Positions 36,971 to 40,935 of a stretch of 40,935 bases of DNA are shown one piece after another (position 1 is the stretch's first letter; the number at the start of each line of letters is the position of its first letter). The stretch is from an uncultured Oscillospiraceae bacterium. Lineage in GTDB: Bacteria > Bacillota > Clostridia > Oscillospirales > Oscillospiraceae. The stretch spans positions 1 to 40,935 of the forward strand of contig CANQSU010000003.1 of assembly GCA_947626585.1 (NCBI GenBank), in the 5' to 3' direction. The notes below the pieces were generated by a model. That model ran no database searches and was not told where the DNA came from. It was given only the letters and a program-made list of their open reading frames with translations. The translations under genes were made by a program, and so were the position numbers.

Positions 36971-39170
36971 TATTATCCTCCACTGAGTTTTTCCCGGTCC
37001 GCAGATGTACGGTGCGCTTATCGCCATTATACACCAAAACCACGTCCCTGTCATCAGGAGAAACGACGGAAAAATCCGTAACCTTTCCGTTTTTCCACGC
37101 GAATGAAACCGTCAGCCCGCCCCGGACGCGGACGTCGGTGAGGCGGCCCCTTTCCCAGGTAGGGGGCAGGGCCGGGAGGAGGCGGATCGCGCCGGTGTGG
37201 CTCTGGACGAGACATTCGAGGATCCCCGCCGTGCCGCCGAAGTTGCCGTCGATCTGGAAGGGCGGGTGGTTGTCAAAAAGGTTTGGGAGGGTACTTTTTC
37301 GCAGGAGGGCGTAGAGGTGGTGTTCCGCCTCCGCGCCGTCCCGGAGTCTGGCGTAAAAATTGACGATCCACGCGCGGCTCCAGCCGGTGTGCCCGCCGCC
37401 GTGGGAGAGGCGGCGTCGAAGGGTCTCCCGGGCGGCCCGGGCCAGCTCCGGCGTGGCGTCCGGGTCGATCTCCTCTCCCGGAAAGAGTCCGTAAAGCTGG
37501 GAGATGTGCCGGTGACCCGGTTCCCACTCCTCATAGTCCTCAAGCCACTCCTGGATCGTGCCCATGGAGCTTATCCTTGTGGGCGGCAGACGGGGGAGGA
37601 GCTTTGCTATTTTGTCCGTCAGACCGTCCTCCTCGCCGAGGACTTTCGCGCACGCGAGGGTATATGAGAAAAGCTCCCGGACGATCTGGCTGTCCATGGC
37701 GGGCCCCAGAGTCACGGCGATCTTTCCGCCGTCCTCGGGGTCCAGATAGCTGTTCTCCGGAGAATTGGAGGGCACCGTGACCAGATACCCGGTTTTTGGG
37801 TCCTCCACTAAAAAGTCGGTAAAAAACAGCGCCGCGCCCCGGATCACGGGCCAGTTTTCCCGCAAAAAGTCCTGATCCCCGGTGTAGAGCCAATGCTCCC
37901 AGATGTGCCGGCAGCACCAGGCCCCGCCGCACAGGAACGCGCCCCAGTCCGGATCCTGCCCCGGCGCGGTGAAGCCCCAGGGGTTGGAGAGCGTGTGGGC
38001 CACCCACCCGCAACAGCCGTACATGACGCGGGCGGTGTTTTCCCCGTGCGCGGAGAGAAAACGGAAATACGCCCAGAGGTTTTCACCCAGATCCGACAGC
38101 CCCAAGGCCTCCATGGGCCAGTAGTTCATTTGCAGGTTGATATTGATGTGGTAATCCCCGGTCCAAGGCGTCCACATGTCCTTGGACCACACCCCCTGCA
38201 GGTTGGCGGGGAGACGACCCGGCGCGGAACAGATGAAGAGGTACTTCCCGAAGTCGAACCAGAGCTTGCAAAGCCCCGTGTCCGTTTCGCCTGCCCGCAC
38301 CCGCTCAAGGCGCCGGTCCGTGGGGAGGGCGGAGAGCGCGGGGTCCCCGGGAAGCTCAAGGTCGCACCGGCCCATGGCCTCTGAAATAAAGGCCGCCTCG
38401 TCGGCGAGGACGGCGTCAAAGCCGGCCCTTCGCGCCGCACCGATGCGCCGGCGGCATACGTCCTCCGGGTCGTCACCGGTTTGGTACGTGGTGGCGGTGC
38501 AGGTCCAGATCGTGACCGCGCCCGCGCCGCTTATATGGAGGGCACTCTCCGACGCCGTGACTTTTCCGTCCGTCTCCACGCAAACGACGGTGCGGAAGCC
38601 CATCGCGCCGGGGCCGGGGTTTTGGCCGGTTATGACGATTTCGCCGTTTCCGTATGCGGCGGCGCAGTTCTCCCGTTCAAAGGTCAGGCGCATATTCCCG
38701 GAGCCTGTGATCCGGCTGGCGGTCACCTGATAGCGGTGGGAGACGGTATGGACGCGGCGGACATGCCCAAAGCGCGTCTCCGCCACGCCCCGGCGGATGT
38801 CCAGGGAGCGGGTGTAACCTGACGGTTCCGGCGCGTCGGACTCAATGATCAGAGAGCCCGCGGTCTGATAGCTCCCGTAGTAGGGGTCGTCACTGCCCTT
38901 CCCCTTACAGATGAGGGACTTTTTACAGATGGCCTCGGCTGTTCGGAGCTTTCTTTCAAAAAGGAGCCTTCGCATCTCGGGAAGGGCCTCCCGGCACTCC
39001 GGCGCGTCCCAATCGGCGGGATAGCCGCTCCAGAGGCTCTCCTCGTTGAGCTGCAGCTCCTCCCGCCCGGTCCCGCCGAATACCATCATGCCAAGGGTCC
39101 CGCTGCCCAGGGGCAGAGCGCCGTTCCAGCCGGACGCCGGCTCACGGTACCGGAGGAACTCACCTTCCAT
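36963..39170 (-). CDS. Glycoside hydrolase family 95 (alpha-L-fucosidase / alpha-galactosidase-like)
   Basis: YREPASGWNGALPLGSGTLGMMVFGGTGREELQLNEESLWSG; NINLQMNYWPMEA; TVPSNSPENSYLDP; PFQIDGNFGGTAGI; start MEGEFLRYREP. Confidence 0.9.
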   Translation of the reverse strand: MEGEFLRYREPASGWNGALPLGSGTLGMMVFGGTGREELQLNEESLWSGYPADWDAPECREALPEMRRLLFERKLRTAEAICKKSLICKGKGSDDPYYGSYQTAGSLIIESDAPEPSGYTRSLDIRRGVAETRFGHVRRVHTVSHRYQVTASRITGSGNMRLTFERENCAAAYGNGEIVITGQNPGPGAMGFRTVVCVETDGKVTASESALHISGAGAVTIWTCTATTYQTGDDPEDVCRRRIGAARRAGFDAVLADEAAFISEAMGRCDLELPGDPALSALPTDRRLERVRAGETDTGLCKLWFDFGKYLFICSAPGRLPANLQGVWSKDMWTPWTGDYHININLQMNYWPMEALGLSDLGENLWAYFRFLSAHGENTARVMYGCCGWVAHTLSNPWGFTAPGQDPDWGAFLCGGAWCCRHIWEHWLYTGDQDFLRENWPVIRGAALFFTDFLVEDPKTGYLVTVPSNSPENSYLDPEDGGKIAVTLGPAMDSQIVRELFSYTLACAKVLGEEDGLTDKIAKLLPRLPPTRISSMGTIQEWLEDYEEWEPGHRHISQLYGLFPGEEIDPDATPELARAARETLRRRLSHGGGHTGWSRAWIVNFYARLRDGAEAEHHLYALLRKSTLPNLFDNHPPFQIDGNFGGTAGILECLVQSHTGAIRLLPALPPTWERGRLTDVRVRGGLTVSFAWKNGKVTDFSVVSPDDRDVVLVYNGDKRTVHLRTGKNSVEDNNV

Positions 39171-39209
39171 GTGCCCCACCACCTTAAACGTTTTCTTTTT
39201 ACAACTTCC

Positions 39210-39239
39210 ATTATAGGCGCAAGCTTGTGGAAAAGGCAA
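39210..39239 (-). promoter_or_regulatory. Promoter of the GH95-esterase-GH94-xylB unit
   Basis: Minus strand TTGCCT (39239-39234), 18-nt spacer, TATAAT (39215-39210). Confidence 0.6.
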
Positions 39240-39435
39240 CTGCTTTTCGCTTGAAATTTCCTTTTTTCTCAAATTCCTTTTGGGGAATTGGTAGAAAGGG
39301 ACGTTTCGGAAAAATGCAGTCTCTCCGTTGCCGCGTTTTCGCCGTCGTGAAGGTATCTGCCGATGTCACATACAAAAGCCGTGCAGCTGTAAGGCAGACC
39401 CTTCGTTATTAAAAATATGGTCAGCGTCCGCGCGG

Positions 39436-40857
39436 TCACATATCAAAGGTAAACCGGTCGAACTCCGCCGAGCAGTCTCCGCAAAATTCAAAGTAGACCG
39501 CGCGCTTTCCGCAGAGCTCCAAACCGATTGGCGCGCTGAATTTCGTCCTCCCTGTCTCAAGGGGCAATTCCGCCGCGATTTTGCCGCGACAGTCGTCAAC
39601 GCGGACGCGGACGGTCATAGGTCCGCTGACATTGGCCCAAACGGTTACGCTTTTGGGTGAGGACGCGCCGAACTGAAGATATCTGAAGCCCACCCTTGTG
39701 CCGTCCTTAATGTTCACTATTGGCGACGAGATGCCGTTGGTCCGCTCATATACCGGCTTGATATAAGCGCCGTGAAGCGGGCTGATGTGGCAGGCATAGC
39801 CGGCGGAGATGATCTTACAGGCGTCGATGCCGTCCGTGCTTGCGCCGGAGGAGGTCATTTCCACGGGCTTTGAACTCACCGGCTCGCCGTCCTCATAATC
39901 GATACTGCCAATATATATCTTTCCGTTCTTCCCAACAGCCACGTCCACGGGCTCGATCATTCCCTGCCGCGAGAACTCGTCGGTGCCGGTGTGACGATGA
40001 TAAAATATATACCACTGACCGTTTATCTCCACAAGGCCGCCGTGATTATTTCCCCAGCGGTAGGTCTGCCGCCCCGTTCCGTCCGGGAGCTTAAGTATTT
40101 CGCCGCCGTTAAAGCTGATGTCCCCGCCGTCCTGATATCCCTCAAGCGGGCTGTCGGACCACTTGTACGAAAGGAACCCGTTACAGGGCTCATAGACCCC
40201 AAGCTCGGGAACTGGGGTGGTGTAGCGTCTGGAGTACACATACACATACTTGCCATTGATCTTGCGTGGGCTTGACGCCTCAAAAAAAGCGTCCTTTATA
40301 TCCACCCCGGATTCGTTGTTCTTTTCGTTCCACGGATCCGGAACGTGACCTATCGGGTTGGCACGAAGCGTGCCCTCCCTGATAGTACACATATCATCCT
40401 CAAGCTCGGCACAATAAGCCGCGCAGAAGCCCCAGAAGGCGTACACTCTGCCATCATCGTCGACCAGAACGCCGGGATCAAAGCCGAGCTTTGTCAGCCT
40501 TGGATTTTCAAATGGTCCCGCCGGATTTTTGGACGAAGCGACCATGATCCGCGAGCCGCGGTCCTCCGCGGCATACAGGTAGAATGTGTCGCCCTTTCGG
40601 ACCACGTCCGGGGCGAAGAGGACCGAACCGTTGGTCGCGGTATAGCAGACGCCGTGATAAGTCCAATCCGTCAGGTCGTTAAGCGGGGCGCTCCACACGA
40701 CCTGGTCGCGTCCGCAGTAGGAGGTGCGCTCCGTGTCGTGGGAGCCGTAAACGTAAAGGCGCTTTTCTCCGTTATATTCGAAAACCCTCGGCTCTCCGTC
40801 GGGGATATGCTCCCAGAGCGGCAAATATGGATTGGCTGATTTCAGAACCGTTTTCAT
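39436..40857 (-). CDS. Glycoside hydrolase family 43-like enzyme with C-terminal accessory (CBM-like) domain
   Basis: Five-bladed propeller motifs: IPDGEPRVFEYNGEKRLYVYGSHD; FDPGVLVDDDGRVYAFWG; AFFEASSPRKINGKYVYVYS; WGNNHGGLVEINGQWYIFYHRHT; start MKTVLKSANPYL. Confidence 0.87.
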   Translation of the reverse strand: MKTVLKSANPYLPLWEHIPDGEPRVFEYNGEKRLYVYGSHDTERTSYCGRDQVVWSAPLNDLTDWTYHGVCYTATNGSVLFAPDVVRKGDTFYLYAAEDRGSRIMVASSKNPAGPFENPRLTKLGFDPGVLVDDDGRVYAFWGFCAAYCAELEDDMCTIREGTLRANPIGHVPDPWNEKNNESGVDIKDAFFEASSPRKINGKYVYVYSRRYTTPVPELGVYEPCNGFLSYKWSDSPLEGYQDGGDISFNGGEILKLPDGTGRQTYRWGNNHGGLVEINGQWYIFYHRHTGTDEFSRQGMIEPVDVAVGKNGKIYIGSIDYEDGEPVSSKPVEMTSSGASTDGIDACKIISAGYACHISPLHGAYIKPVYERTNGISSPIVNIKDGTRVGFRYLQFGASSPKSVTVWANVSGPMTVRVRVDDCRGKIAAELPLETGRTKFSAPIGLELCGKRAVYFEFCGDCSAEFDRFTFDM

Positions 40858-40868
40858 AGTAATCACCA

Positions 40869-40887
40869 TGCCGGTGCGGCACCGGCA
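40869..40887. promoter_or_regulatory. Near-perfect palindrome adjacent to GH43 start (operator or RBS-sequestering hairpin candidate)
   Basis: TGCCGGTGC-G-GCACCGGCA, 9-bp arms with a single central base, 11 nt upstream of the ATG. Confidence 0.5.
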
Positions 40888-40935
40888 CAAATAGGGATGA
40901 AAACAGACGCCGCAAAATTATCTGTTTTCCTGTAT

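Noticed and set aside
1-40935. CRISPR arrays, tRNA/rRNA genes, prophage or transposase genes
   Set aside because: None seen on either strand; no regularly spaced direct repeats and no recognisable tRNA or transposase motifs

Overview
The window looks like a GC-rich Clostridia / Oscillospiraceae-type chromosome segment; this placement is inferred from gene content and style only. It is almost fully coding. From left to right: (1) the end of a Na+-pumping biotin-dependent decarboxylase operon (biotin carrier + beta subunit); (2) an SLH-domain protein whose 5'UTR carries a 161-bp MITE-like inverted-repeat element; (3) an XRE/HTH membrane regulator; (4) a long minus-strand pyrimidine operon (pyrC-K-D-F-HAD-methyltransferase-HIT-pyrE-B-I), preceded by an unusual tandem-SCP2-like protein plus a class III aminotransferase that share one strong promoter; (5) a GH35/GH2/GH2 cluster with an orphan BvgS-like hybrid histidine kinase; (6) a complete trpEGDCFBA operon; (7) a DUF3842 + ECF-transporter S-component unit preceded by a riboswitch-like leader ending in an intrinsic terminator; (8) a GH43-GH95-esterase-GH94-xylulokinase glycan locus. 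The most interesting signals are the unassigned structured leader at about 31624-31781, the tandem-SCP2/aminotransferase pair driving the pyr operon, REP-like GGGCCGCC-N6-GGCGGCCC palindromes (two copies bracket a methyltransferase in inverted orientation), the MITE-like element in the SLH 5'UTR, and a terminator/antiterminator-like leader ahead of the GH2 genes. No CRISPR array, tRNA, rRNA or transposase gene was seen.
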